DNA of 64,000 nt from the NCBI RefSeq assembly GCF_002099425.1, contig NW_018344333.1:434001-498000 (forward strand). The letters run 5' to 3'. The notes beneath the pieces were generated by a model. That model was given only the letters and a program-made list of their open reading frames with translations, had not been told where the DNA came from and ran no database searches. Source of the stretch: Phascolarctos cinereus (Eukaryota; Chordata; Mammalia; Diprotodontia; Phascolarctidae). The first letter of the stretch is position 1, and each line of letters opens with the position of its first letter. Shown in pieces: positions 13,285 through 24,950 of the stretch. The position numbers and the translations under genes are program-made.

Positions 13285-13340
13285 CTAGTAGTTAGTAGTA
13301 ATAGTAGTAGTAGTAGTAGTAGTGTAGTACTAGTAGTACT
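13285..13340. repeat. (TAG)n simple repeat
   Basis: Imperfect TAG/TAGTA repeats. Bases 13341-13565 beside it are unassigned. Confidence 0.9.
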
Positions 13341-13565
13341 TTATTTTATAAAGTCAATAATTTAATAAATACTAGAGCCTCACATGCCCCACCCCCAGGA
13401 ATTTTCTATCAGAATGTATTTTTTTTAATCAAATTTGTCATCAGACTTTGAAGGGAACTTTAACTCAAGCACAAACATACTAAAGAATTTTTAAATGTGT
13501 ATTTGCTACTTCTTATCCTACACTAACCTAAAGTCCTTAATATTTTTTTTATTTAAAATACTTAC

Positions 13566-13663
13566 TGTTATTCTTCCAAATTAAATTGGTGGTTCTCTTT
13601 GAAGCATCAATGCTTGCCATCTTGTCTGTCCCAGTCACTTCAACTACAACCTGTTGCTTCTTG
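13566..13663 (-). other. Weak exon-like segment
   Basis: On the minus strand an open frame reads ...V-V-V-E-V-T-G-T-D-K-M-A-S-I-D-A-S... and ends at a strong donor-like sequence (A|gtaagtatt, donor at 13565-13561). A possible acceptor after 'ctccatggacaaag' precedes it. The frame is short and the protein is not recognised, so it could be chance. I give it as a lead, not a gene. Confidence 0.18.
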
Positions 13664-13779
13664 CTTTGTCCATGGAGTAGCAGAAAGAAGCTTATTTTTC
13701 TAATGATACTCTTTAAGAATTACTTTGGTAAGCTGTTATTATCAAAGCTATTGTGATTGCTACATCAAAGCCTTTTGTT

Positions 13780-13836
13780 TAAATTTATTTATTCATTCAT
13801 TTGTTTGTTTGTTTGTTTGTTTATTTATTTATTGCT
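13780..13836. repeat. (TTTA)n/(TTTG)n simple repeat
   Basis: Alternating runs of TTTA, TTCA and TTTG tetramers. The surrounding sequence from 13664 to 14290 is otherwise unassigned. Confidence 0.9.
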
Positions 13837-14290
13837 TTTTACTAAGTGCCTTCTCATCAGTCTAAAAAGGGAGAAGATGGCAACCAGTTCCACCTCTCTT
13901 ACTCCTAAAATCATGTTTGCTTTACAAGGCACGGGACTGCATAAAATGGAAGTGTGAGATACCTTGTTTCTCTGTGATGTTTTCTGTCCTGTTCACTTTG
14001 TTCCCTTTCCCTCTATGGGCTTACTTCCTGTGTTAGAGTAAGGCAATTGTCAAGGTCAATTACCAAATAATGAAGTTAATTAACAACCTTTGCTTTGTGC
14101 TGAAAGTATCACTTCCTTTGTTATTTTAAATAATTCTGTCAAAAATAACAACAAAACAACATTTCACCTGTTCTTTGTGATAAAAATACAATTTTTTCTG
14201 AATAATTAAAAAGTTGCATTCCTTACAAAACATTCCAAAAAATAAAAATTAGCACACTTATTCCTTCAATTCAATCAGATAAATAGCAAT

Positions 14291-14480
14291 CAAGCAAGTC
14301 ACTGCTATTACTCCTCCATCTTGGCTCTGCCCCCCAAACATTCTTGATAACCATTTGGAACTATGCTCAAAATGCTACAAAATTGTACATACCATTTGAC
14401 CCAGCAGTACTAATACCAGGTCTATATCAGAAGGAGATCATATATAAAGAAAAAAAGACCTATACATATAAAAAATATAG
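14291..14480 (+). repeat. Local duplicate of a nested-insertion junction (copy of 12479-12666)
   Basis: This stretch repeats 12479-12666 almost base for base, about 96% by eye: some six substitutions and two single-base indels. The source interval straddles the 5' end of the HAL1, its target-site copy and the host L1 ORF2. That composite junction arose from one particular insertion, so this second copy must derive from that locus, not from another L1. It sits 1.8 kb away in the same orientation in non-L1 flanks. No target-site duplication or poly(A) is evident, which argues for a copy made during DNA repair or replication rather than retrotransposition. Confidence 0.9.
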
Positions 14481-14939
14481 TGTATCATTGCAATAGTTTC
14501 TGAGGAAAATACAAACGTTGTTTAAGTGATACATTAGTTCTTTAGTAAATTAAATTAATAAATGTTATATTAACTATATGATGTAAATTAAAAGTCTACT
14601 TCAAATGAAGCACAGAATCTTTGGTCATATCTGCTATTTTGTTTGAATCTTATATAAATGACTGAAAACCACTCCATTAATAACATCAAAGAAATGAGGG
14701 CCACCACATGTAGAAATTTCAGACACAATAAGACCCCCACTTCTAGGATATCATTCAAGACATCATCTAGCAAAGGAAAGATGCCTGATAATTGGATATT
14801 TGGTTCATAATACAGAGACATTCTAGGCAAAACCCACTGGACATTTTGTAAAATAGGATCCTGTGAATTAAGCTTCTTCAGTGTATTTCCTTGGAATCAT
14901 ATCAGAATAGGTAATGATTCCATTACTGATTAATCAAAA
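14481..14939. other. Unassigned sequence
   Basis: No repeat family or coding signature is recognised between the duplicate junction and the L2 remnant. Confidence 0.4.
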
Positions 14940-16030
14940 AACATTAATTGCCTATACATACATAGTGCTAGGCTAGGATGCAAAAACAAAAGAAACAGCT
15001 TATAGCCTCAAGATTCGTGTATTCTATTGGGAATGGAGGTAGAAAAGGGACAACATATATACAGACAAGCATCTATAAAATTTATGTTGCAACTAAGTCA
15101 TCCCATAGAGTAAATGCAAAATTATTTCAGAAAGAAAGAGCAGTAATAGGTGGGTACAGAAAGGTTTCATGTAGGAGAATGCACCTGAAACAGGCTTTTA
15201 AGGAAGCTAGGGATTCTACAAGATGAAATTAAGAAAAAAAAACAAAACAAAATAGTCCAAGAAAAAGGGATAGTCAGCATATAACAGTGTAGAATCAGAA
15301 GATGCTATATTAACTAGGTTAGTTCTGCTGAAATATAGAGAGCAGAAGGAAGAGTAATATGCTTTCAGTCTAAAATAAATAGATTGGAATCAGAGTGTGA
15401 AGGGCTTTAATGCAAATAAGATGTTTTTATTCAATCCCTATGGCAATAGAGAGCCAGTGGAGCTGACCAAGCTGGAGAGTGACATAAATCAGATGGTAAG
15501 CATTTATTAAGTAAATAATAAGGCAGCTAGATGGTTCAGTGTAAAGAGTAGTGGGCCTGGAGTCAGAAGACTTGAATTCAAATCCGTCCTCAGATACTCA
15601 CTAGCTTTGTGACCCTGGGCAAGTCACTTAACCTCTGTTTGCCTGATCTGCTGGAGATGGAAATGACAAACAACTTTAGTATCTTTGCCAAAAAAACCCC
15701 ATGTGGATCACAAAGAGTCAGACATGACTGAACAATTGAACAACAACAATGTTCCAGACACTGTGCTAAGTGCTGGTGATGAGAATAAAGGCAAAAGATA
15801 GTTGGCTCCTGCCCTCAAGAAGTCCGTGGTCTATAAACTTCACTTTAGTAACATCACTTTATCAGAAATATGTAGGATGAACTGGAGGGAGAATAAATAT
15901 AAAGAAGGGAGACCAGTCAAGAAGCTATTGCAATAGTCCAGGCAAGAGGTGAGAAGAGCCTAAACTAATAGGTTCACACTTTGAGTGTAGAAAAGGTGAA
16001 GGATGTGAGTGATATTTTAGAAGTATAATT
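14940..16030 (-). mobile_element. L2/CR1-clade LINE remnant, itself interrupted
   Basis: Reading plus-strand text, 14940-15240 matches the reversed L2 3' region ('gtgctaggctaggatgcaaaaac'... 'ggcttttaaggaagctagggattct'). Bases 15240-15497 and 15836-16030 match further upstream L2 sequence, including 'ctattgcaatagtcc', the reverse of codons for the D-Y-C-N-S motif of L2 reverse transcriptase. Between these two blocks a second reversed L2 3' end (15498-15835) is inserted, and that piece carries a SINE. All is strongly diverged and old. Confidence 0.75.
15526..15753 (+). mobile_element. Composite tRNA-RTE SINE
   Basis: The head is tRNA-like ('ggcagctagatggttcagtg', 'gaattcaaatccgtcctcag', 'ctagctttgtgaccctgggc'). 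The tail 'ggatcacaaagagtcagacatgactgaacaa' followed by AAC repeats is the 3' end of a BovB/RTE LINE. This combination is a SINE that borrows RTE machinery. It lies inside an L2 3' fragment, making a three-layer nest. Confidence 0.88.
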
Positions 16031-17332
16031 TTTAAATCTTTAGATTCTAAAATTGCCATAGTTTACTACTCCCACCTTCCATGAGTTTGATAACTTTAGA
16101 CATTTTACAGGAGTACATGAGTGTCTATGAATAAATGAAACAGTAATGCATTTCCATGGATATGAGGATTAATGAAGCTTCACATTTCTAAATGATTGCA
16201 AATTAATAAATCTTTGAAAATCAGAATTTCATGTCTGCTGTGTTGTCTTACCTCATGTCCCTCTTCAACTGTATATATTTTGTGACATTGTCATAGTGTT
16301 GAGGAATTGATTATTTGATGCAAAAATTAATGACATGGTCAGGAAGATCCAAAAGAAACCAAGAAAGGAACATAGGAGCCTCAGACAACCCATCACCTAT
16401 ACTAATCTTCTCCAATTTGACCTTTTAAAGTTCTGAGAATGCTAAAGATACTCTTTTTTATCACTCCATTAGGCCATTTCATGGTATGTTATTTTTAATT
16501 GTTGGGGAATTGTTTTGTGTTTATAGTTTTTCCTCAAATAATTTGCAAACTCCTAAAGGGCAAGGATACTTATGCCTGACAATTATCTGAGACACCTGAA
16601 TAAGTTTCTTTTACTTCTCTCTTCCTAAATTTCATGGATAAGGAATTATACTGCACATATACATACTCCATCTAATATCCCTTACATCTCTAAATCTATG
16701 ATCTTTATGAATTCTGAGTACTGTAGGCAAGAGGACCAAAGCAAGTGAAGAAATTTCAGGCTGCTTAGCTCTTTCCAAAGGCCAGTTTAGAATGGGGAAA
16801 CAGAGTTTGCTTTGCCTTCCACAAAAGTCAAGAAGGTCCAAAGAACAGACCTGACTGCTAGGCTTTGACCAACCTCAGTAAACTAACATTTAGAACTACA
16901 AATCACTTGGAAAGTAGGGCCATAGCTGCCTACCTACCAATATCCAGCCATACAGAGATAAAGATATATAGCGATAGACAGAAAGACCGAGACAGAAACA
17001 GAAATAGTAATAGAAAAAAAGAAAAAAAAAGAGATATAGAAACACCTAGATGGCTATGAGGATGGAGAAGATAGAGATAGAGATAGAAGAAAATCAGAAT
17101 TTATAAACTTGTTTGTGTGTGTGCATGAAGAGAATGGTTGAGGGAAGAGAAAATTTGAAAAAAACAAAACCAAACCAGCCATTTTCATTAATAATTTGTC
17201 TACCCCCAACATCACAGAATCCTAGACTTTGAATTAAAAAAGAATTTATAAGCAAACAAAAATGATTAAATTGAGCTGAGGACCAGAGAAGTAAGATTTG
17301 CCTAAGGTGCTTGGGGCAAGGGAGGGCAAACA
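16031..17332. other. Unassigned sequence with a purine-rich patch
   Basis: No gene or clear repeat is recognised. Bases 16966-17095 are a purine-rich low-complexity patch (GATA/GACAGA/GAAA runs). Confidence 0.4.
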
Positions 17333-17597
17333 ACTGTTTATTAAGCAACTAGTATGTGTTAGGTACTATGCTAGGCCCTTTAAAGATATGATCTCTATTC
17401 ATCCTCAAAACACCCCTGCCAGGTAGGTGCTATTATTATTATTCCCATTTTACAGTTAAGAAAAAAAGAGTCAGTTGGAAGTTAAATGACTTGCTCAGAG
17501 TTACACAACTGGTAAGTGTATGAGGCTGGATTTGAACTCATATTTTCCTGACTCCGGACCCAGCATTCTATCTGCTGTGCCACTCAGCTGTCTTAGA
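17333..17597 (-). mobile_element. MIR/MAR1-type CORE-SINE, nearly complete
   Basis: The reverse complement starts 'aagacagctgagtggcacag', then 'gagttcaaatccagcctcat', the core 'gtgtaactctgagcaagtca', 'ctgtaaaatgggaataataa', and ends 'acatactagttgcttaataaac'. The order and length (about 265 bp) are those of a full MIR-superfamily SINE. The copy is moderately diverged. Confidence 0.85.
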
Positions 17598-17689
17598 TTG
17601 AGATACAAGAAAACTATGATGTGAGCTTAAGGCCTTTGACTTCAAATCCAGTGATAGTAGTCTAATTTGAACAGATATAGAGTCCTGAA

Positions 17690-17880
17690 GGGGAGATGTA
17701 TTGTGGATCATTAGAAGGTATAATGGATTTGATATTGATAGCCATGGATTCTCTGTCACTTTCTTCTCCAGTGCCTTTGTCAAACCAAACCAGATTTCTG
17801 GGCCTATTTCCTCCCCTGGAAAAGGAGTAGGTTGGACCAGATGACCTACAAGATCCTTTTTGACTTTGACTCTATTGTCC
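17690..17880 (+). mobile_element. THER/MIR-type SINE remnant
   Basis: The end 'gttggaccagatgacctacaagatcc' is the common 3' part of therian MIR/THER SINEs. The upstream piece has the expected order 'agaaggtataatggatttga' ... 'ggcctatttcctcccctgg'. The head is degraded. Confidence 0.65.
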
Positions 17881-19194
17881 ATTTCTTCTTCCATTAATTA
17901 TACTGAGTATTCCTAAAGAGCCCGGGACAAAGATTTATTTTCTATTGAGGAAGCCAACAAGTGTCATTGTGTGTATAATGTCGAATAATGTCTCAAAGCA
18001 GGAAAGAATGTGACATTTGTTCACTAGGCCATGCTTTGAATAAGTTGTTTATTCTAGGTAAGTGAACCTTTGCATTTAACAGAGATGCTATAATGTGCAT
18101 CTCCCAAGACTTCATAAATTGAATTATGCATAAGAAAAAATGGGAACAAGGGAAAAAACAACTTAATTTATTTTCATAGAAACTTTTAACTTCATATTAG
18201 CTTCCTCTCTAACTTACATGAGATGAAAGCTAAGGAAGACTGAAGATTGCCTGAACTGATATATTTGATCCTTAGTGGTGTGAAAAGAGAAAGATTGGTA
18301 ATGCATTTTGTAAAGCCCCTTTTCTGTTATTTGTTACAGAGATAGTTCACATCTAATTGTGTTTGTGTAGTTTTGTAATTTGCATAAAAGAAGATAATAT
18401 AAATGAAAACCTCAGGAGGAAGACAAGTTCAGATTACTAGCACAGGGAAAGTAATTTGTTATTCATTAAATGCTAATGAACCTAGCACCCATGTTTTATT
18501 TGTTTCACTCTGTTTGAGATTTGAAAGGTCTTGTACACTGTTAAAGTCTCTGATAAACAGATATGTGAAATGAAAGCATTTCTTTCCCTAGTGTTTCTGT
18601 TTGGAAGGTATACAATATATGTCAGGAGACTAGGCTAACCAAGTAAATTACTTTTAAGAACCAAATTTACTGTTTAAGAACCAAATTTAATGACAAAGGG
18701 GAAATTAAAGACATTAAAAGTGTCCTCTCTGGTAGAACAGCAGTTCCCTGAAGGTCCCAGTTGTCCTAAATTCATAGGATCTGAATTTAAAAATCAGAAA
18801 AGGGAGGAGAGTGTGAAAATCAATAAACCCAATCATTTCCATATTTGTCATCCTACTCCTATCTCTAATTTAAGAACTTTCATTCCCTGTCTGCAGCTCC
18901 TTCAGTCTATACTTCCTGCACTTGCTTTCTTCAGGAGAGAGTGAGAAGAAAGTGAAGGCTGAATATGAATGAGCGATTTAAAGCAGGTTAAGTAGGCTCA
19001 ACAGAAACTCAGAGAAAGAAAGGCACTATTAGTTCTAGACATTAGACATGTCACTTAAACTGAGCACAGCTAGGAAACTGTCCAGGCTCTGTTCCTGGAG
19101 GAAACCTGCTCTTGCCTTCCCAAATAATGACAAGGTAGGAGTGAAACATGAATTAGTCACAGCTAAGTCGTAGGTGCATTTAAATTATTGTATC
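17881..19194. other. Unassigned sequence
   Basis: No coding signature. A frame open at 18690-18944 has no recognisable domain and is probably chance. Confidence 0.4.
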
Positions 19195-19500
19195 AAACAA
19201 CTAAATTCAACTCGACAAATATTTTCCAAATGACTCCTATGTGGACAGCTCTCTAGTAAGTGCTAGGGATACAGAGAGAGAGAGAGACTGCACTCAAACA
19301 GCTTACATTTGGAGATGGGAATTGAATAGCGACGGAGTGTAAAGCAAAAGACAAAAGAAGACATGAGGGAAAGTGATCTATATAAATTTAAGCAAAGAGA
19401 TAATTCTAATCTCTGAGAGAATTGTGGAAGCCTTTATGAAGAAAGTGACATGACAGCTAAATATTAGATAATAAACACCAATGTGAAGGGATCACAGGTG
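19195..19500 (-). mobile_element. L2-clade LINE 3' remnant
   Basis: Phrases such as 'aagtgctagggatacagaga' followed by 'aacagcttacattt' are the reversed L2 3' UTR as also seen at 14940-15060. The middle part keeps the 'gaagcctttatgaagaaagtgacat' block. Old and diverged. Confidence 0.6.
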
Positions 19501-19604
19501 AGGAGGTATGAAGTTACATAAGCATTTAGAGGATCATGGGTCAGGCAGTTTATTACTCGCAGGCATTCAAATGTGCAGCTAATTTGCCTTATAGCCTCAC
19601 AAAT

Positions 19605-19695
19605 AATAAAAATAAAATACATGCATACATGTATACATATATACATAGATATCTATAAAGATACACATATGTACACTCATACACATATATGTAAA
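19605..19695. repeat. ATAC/ATGT-rich simple repeat
   Basis: Irregular ATAC, ACAT and TATA units. The following 19696-20404 is AT-rich and unassigned. Confidence 0.75.
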
Positions 19696-20404
19696 ACCAT
19701 ACTATGCTTATTTCCACTTGTCATCTATTTCTCTGAAGGTGCATAGCATCTTCCTTCATAAATCCAAGTGTTTTCATGTTTTCCAAATCAACCAGCTTAT
19801 CATTTCCTATACCACACTAATATTCCAACCCAATTACAACCTATCTGAAAAGTTGACTACAAAAGGTTTTTCCCCAGTTTTCTGCATTCCTTCTATTCTT
19901 GGCTACATAGGTTTTATTTATACAAGAAAAATTTAAAGTAATTAAAATTATCAATTTTATACTTCAACAATGCTCTCACCATATGATATAGTTTGTATGA
20001 TACTACTAAATCTGTTTCCTTTACATCTTTTTTCCCATTTTCTTTGAAGCTCATGACTTTTTGTTCTTCCAAATGAACTTTGTTATTATTTTTTCTAACT
20101 CAGCAAGATAATTTTTAGTAATTTAATTAAGATAGCATTAAGTTAATAGACAGTTAAATTATCATTTTTTTTAATGTTGGCTTTACCTACACATAAAAAA
20201 TAAATGCTATTTCAATATTTAGGTCTGACTTTATTTGTATTAAAATGTTTTATTAAAATTTTGCATTAAAATGTTTATGTTCATATAGTCCCTGTGTCTC
20301 TTTGACACATACACTGCCAGGTATTTTATACAGTCTAGTAAATTACCTAAAACAATGTTGAATAATATTAGTGATACATAGTATCATTAAAGGCTTTTTA
20401 AGCA

Positions 20405-20995
20405 GTTGAGAGCCAAGTTCAGACTTGTAATTCAGAAAGTCTTTTCTTTTCTTTCCTTTATAACTACACGTAGGAGAAATTGGAGATTTAGAGACTGAAA
20501 ATAGAAAGGCAATTTAAGAGGTTACTGCCATAATCCCAAGAAGAGATTATTTGGCTCTGAACTAGAATAATTTGTACAGCAGTGTAGAGAAAGGGACAGA
20601 TACAAAATATTGTAGAGGTAGAATTAACAAGACTTAACAATTAAATGGACGTGGCAGGGACAGAAGAGAAAGTGAAGAGTCAAAGGTCATTTTGAAATAA
20701 TGACCATGTATGATTGGGAAGATGATGGTGCTCTCAAAATAAAAGCTGATATTTGGGGAAGGGGCAGTTTTTAAAGGATCAGATGATAACTTTGTGAAGT
20801 GATGAGTTTGAAGTACTGTTGGAAATCCAAGTGGAGCATCCAGCAACCATTTGATGAAGCAGGACTGGAAGTCCGGTAAGTGATTAGGGTTAAATATATA
20901 CATATAGGAGTTATCTATGTAGTGGTAATAATGGAACCTAGGGAAATAGATGACATCACCAAGGGAGACAGTATAGAGGAAGAAGAGACTAAAGC
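20405..20995 (-). mobile_element. L2/CR1-clade LINE reverse-transcriptase remnant
   Basis: A minus-strand open frame at 20634-21053 carries an RT signature: S-L-G-D-V-I near the start, then H-Y-I-D-N-S-Y-M-Y-I where live L2/CR1 elements have H-L-Y-A-D-D-T-Q-I-Y-I, and a later F-D-S-S-L-S-L-L-S-L block matching L-D-S-S-L-S-L of L2. The catalytic aspartate pair is changed to D-N, so the enzyme would be dead. Flanking text on both sides continues the reversed L2 ORF2. This is LINE debris, not a host gene. Confidence 0.8.
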
Positions 20996-21004
20996 CTAAG
21001 GTTG

Positions 21005-21800
21005 AATTATGGTTGTCATCCTTCATTCTTGAAGAGGACCAAAATGACATCATAGTGTATGCAACTGTGGCTGATCAGACCAATACAAGCTCAGAATGCT
21101 CTACCACAGCACAGGCACAAATACTCTGTGTGAATATTTGGAATGGATTCTCTAATTTTTTGCATTCTGTGTTTCCTTTGAGCTGTTTCATTTCTGTTTT
21201 CCTGATAGAGTACAGCACCTTCTCTGATGTAGGCATGCCATGCTGAGTGGTCCTGTACCAGTGTCTTGCATATCACATAATCAATTTCAAAGTTCTAAAG
21301 AGAGACCTTGAAAGTGTCCTTGTATCATCACTTATGACCACCATGTGAATGCTTGCCCTACGTGAGTTCTCCATAAAATACTTTTTTTGGTAAGTGTATG
21401 TTCTGCATTTGAATAATGTGGCCAGCCCATAGGAATTGAGCTCTCTGAAGAAGAACTTGAAAGCCTGGCAGTTTACTTTGAGAAAAGACCACAGTGTCTT
21501 GTATCTTATCTTGCCTGGTGATCTTCAGAATCTTCCTAAGACAATTAAAATGGAATTGATTCAGTTGCCTGGCATGGAACTGGTATAACTGTCTAGGTTT
21601 TACAGACATACAACAATGGGTCATCATGATGGTTCTGTGTACTATAGGCATGGGGGATATATCTAGAAAAGGAAAGGAATGAGCAGACATCTTGGAGGTA
21701 CTTAAGGAGAACATAAACTTTTATCATGTCCCTACTTTGTTCATAGTACTGTGCTAGATAGGAATTGGGAAAGAAAGAATCAGTAGAGAGAATGGGAAAA
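21005..21800 (-). mobile_element. Non-L1 LINE ORF2 C-terminal remnant
   Basis: A minus-strand frame at 21358-21714 reads ...Q-F-H-F-N-C-L-R-K-I-L-K-I-T-R-Q-D-K-I... and ...A-G-H-I-I-Q-M...L-P-K-K-V-F-Y-G-E-L, the conserved region after the RT in several vertebrate non-L1 LINEs. A second frame at 21091-21276 gives the downstream W-H-A-Y/H...E-N-R and C-L-C-C-G-R, a remnant of the terminal zinc-knuckle-like part. Usual residues are partly lost. I cannot place the clade firmly (RTE-, CR1- or R4-like). Bases 21720-21800 end in an L2/MIR-like 3' tail. Confidence 0.7.
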
Positions 21801-23654
21801 CAAAGTTATGGGGGACATTAGCTGGTACCTACTCTTTGGCGCCAACTGTAGGTGAATGTCCTACAGTCTGGAAGACACAAATCTGACAAGTAAGTCTGCA
21901 GGGCCTTAAATATAAGGAGAAGTAAAAATAGAAGAGCCCCATTAAAATCAATTACTTTTGACCTGTAGAATTATCTGATCTTTTTACTTTCTCAAAAGTT
22001 TCCACTGTGATTCCAAACTCATTTAGGAGGATCAGATGCTATTGGGAAGCAACAACATTTTTGCAGGTAGAAGTTTTCCACCTCTGAGTTCAACAGTTAC
22101 ACAAATGAAATTGTCAGAGACTAACTTACAAGAAAAGAATTGGGAAGATACTTAAGTAATGATTAGGCCAAATAGGTTTCCTCCCTCTAAGAAAACTGCA
22201 CTGAAATTCTCTTCCCCAAACCAAACTGAAGATGTTTATGATTTAATTTCAGTTGTTTTGGGATATGGAATGACTACATATTCAGGTCAAAACAGCAAGA
22301 TCTTATACACTTGCACTGTGCTTATATCTTTTACTGACCATTTGCTCTGATTATAGAAATTTGCTATAAAATGAAAAAGCACGGACAAGGTTTACAACAG
22401 ATATGAGAGAATAAAACCCAGATCATTAGTTTTAGAATTCAGATCATTCACTTTTCCAATCATGCAGTATCAATTCCACCTCATAGCCAGACATAGCCAG
22501 ACAGAATAGCCAGGTAGGTAGCATTCCTTTTCAAAGGAACACAAAGGGCAAACTGAGCCAGAAGGATACCATCTTAGACAGAGGCTAAAATTGTCCTCGC
22601 AGTTTTTTCCCAGATGCAAACCCCAGACCGGAATCTCATTCTCTGAGTAGTATGTGGCATTCCTCTCAGGCAGTAGATAATTTAACTATTGATTATGGAT
22701 GGATTATTATGATTCAACAGATAACTCAAAATAAAATCAGCTATAGTCCCAAGAGCTTTTACCTCAAATAGCAAGTTCCTCTAATCATAGCTTAGGGAAT
22801 TTTTTTTTGAGGATTTACATCTCAAATTTAAATTTCTGCTGGTGTAAAAGCTGGTGTAGAGCTCATTTCTATATACTTATAAATTTTCAGTAAGTCAAGT
22901 TCACTGTAACCCAGATAAGCTTTTTTGGGAAGTTTACAAAATAAAGGGGTATCATCAGGGACCCCAGCCAAAGGACTTCCTGTCTACCCCATCTATCCTT
23001 AAAGCTGAGGACTGCTGTGAGTGGGTAGAACCAGTCTGGATAAAGCTTCTACCTTGTTCCCTCCTTTCGACACATAATCAATTACCAGCTTTAGGTTTTA
23101 GCATTGAAACAATAACCAACAATCTTTACAATTTTCATAATTATAGCTAAATTGTTTTAGCTGTAACATAAGCAATAACATTCAGATGACATCAATTGCA
23201 TTTGCAGATCATATAGAAATTATTGATAGAATAGTCTTACCAATTGCAGAGGCTGGGTGGCTTCTTTACCTTCACCCATCCCCCTTTTATCTCTCCCCAC
23301 AGCTGTTGGGGGTTGAGGTAGAAGGCTGTTGAGCAGGATGAATTGAACCTGGTGATATTTCCAAGCTTCCTAGGCAGACAACAGGGTGCCCAGGGGCCCA
23401 CAGCCTTTACCAGTGGGGCCTCTTGCTGTAGCTGCTGCCCCTCCCCACTCTTTCCTTTGGCCAGGTGAGGAGCAGTGAATTGGAAGGTGGGAGGGGAAGG
23501 GTGAAACTTTCTTTTCCTAGTCTGATCTGGGGTAATAAGGGTTAACAGAAATATCCAGGGCTATTTGCAATCCCCAGAACTGAGATACCCTCTTGACTCA
23601 GGGGAAGTAAGTGGGGGAAGGGAGTGTCCAGGGTTGTAAGGAGGTGTTTCAAAA
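21801..23654. other. Mostly unassigned sequence with a GC-richer block
   Basis: Bases 22405-22495 may be a diverged reversed MIR tail. Bases 23240-23640 are visibly richer in G and C than the surroundings and contain runs such as 'cccacagctgttgggggttg' and 'gaaggtgggaggggaagggtg'. No open frame or repeat boundary explains that block. It could be an old LTR, a promoter-like segment or an unknown repeat. Confidence 0.35.
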
Positions 23655-24950
23655 GTCCTTCATGAGATTTTTAGGAAGAACAAAAGGTCCTGAATATCAA
23701 GAGAACTAATGAAAAGAAATGCAGGGGAAGGTGGCCTAGCCATTCCAGATCTTAAATTATATTAAGCAATAAAGCAATTGATTAAGCAATCAACAAAACT
23801 GCTTGGTAATGGATAAGAAGTAGAGTTGTGGATCAGTGGAATAGGTTAAGTATGCAAGACACAGTAGTCAATGACTATAGTGATCTGTTTTTTGATAAAC
23901 CCAAAGACCCCAGCTTCTGGGATAAGAACCCACTCTTTGAAAAAAACTGCTGGGGAAACTGGAAAGGAGTGTGGCAGAAACTAGGCAGAGATCAAAATCT
24001 CATACCATATACCAAAATAAAGTCAAAATGAGTTCATGATATAAAGGCTGATACTATAAGCAAACTAGGAGAGCAAGGAATAGTTTACCTATCAGATTTA
24101 TGGAGAACAGAAGAATTTGTGACCAAACAGGATATAGACAACATTACAAAAAGCAAAATGGATAATTTTGATTACATTAAATTGACAACTTTTTGCACAA
24201 ATAAAGCCAATGCAACCAAGATTAGAATAAAAGTAGAAAATTGGGAAAGAATTTTTACAACCAGTGTCTTTGATAAGGGCCTCATTTCTAAAATATATAG
24301 AGAATTAAGTCAAATTGTAAGAATACAAGTCATTCTCTAATTGATAAATGGTCAAAGGATATGAACAGGCAGTTCTCAGATGAAGAAATTAAAGCCATCT
24401 ATAGTCATACAAAAAAAGCTCTAAATCAGTATTGATTAGAGAAATGCAAATCAAAACAACTCTGAGGTACCACATCACACCTATCAGATTGGCCAACATG
24501 ACAAAACAGGAAAATGATAAATGTTGGAGAAGATGTGGGAAAATTGGAACAGTAATACATTGTTGGTGGAGTTGTGAAATGATCCAACCATTTTGGAGAA
24601 CAATTTGGAACTATGCCCAAAGGGCTATAAAAATATGCATACCCTTTGACCCAGCAATAGCACTTTTAGGGCTATATCCCAAAGAGATCATACAAATGAG
24701 AAAAGGACCCACATGTACAAAAATATTCATAGCAGCTCTTTTTGTGGTGGCAAAGAATTGGAAATTGAGAAGATGCCCATCAATTGGAGAATGGCTGAGC
24801 AAGTTGTGGTATATGAATGTAATGGAATAGTATTGTGCTATAAGAAATGATGAACAGGCTGACTTCAGAAAACCCTGGAAAGACTTGTATGGTCTGATGC
24901 TGAGTGAAGTGAGAAGAACCAAGAGGACTTTGTACACAATAATAGCCACG
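23655..24950 (+). mobile_element. L1 LINE ORF2 C-terminal fragment
   Basis: The ORF2 region after the RT is recognisable: 'aggaagaacaaaaggtcctgaatatc', an open block at 23828-24031 (M-D-Q-W-N-R-L...D-P-S-F-W-D-K-N), and 24432-24830 with the segment T-P-I-R-L-A-N-M-T-K-Q-E-N-D-K-C-W-R. It is broken by stops between blocks. It stops abruptly near 24950, before the 3' UTR, where it meets an L1 5' UTR in the opposite orientation. Confidence 0.93.

Noticed and set aside
20634-21053. 139-codon minus-strand frame as a host protein
   Set aside because: It carries an L2/CR1 reverse-transcriptase signature with a decayed active site.
23240-23640. Retroviral LTR or CpG-island promoter
   Set aside because: No paired TG/CA ends, duplication or TATA-AATAAA order could be placed, and CG dinucleotides are scarce; left as unassigned.
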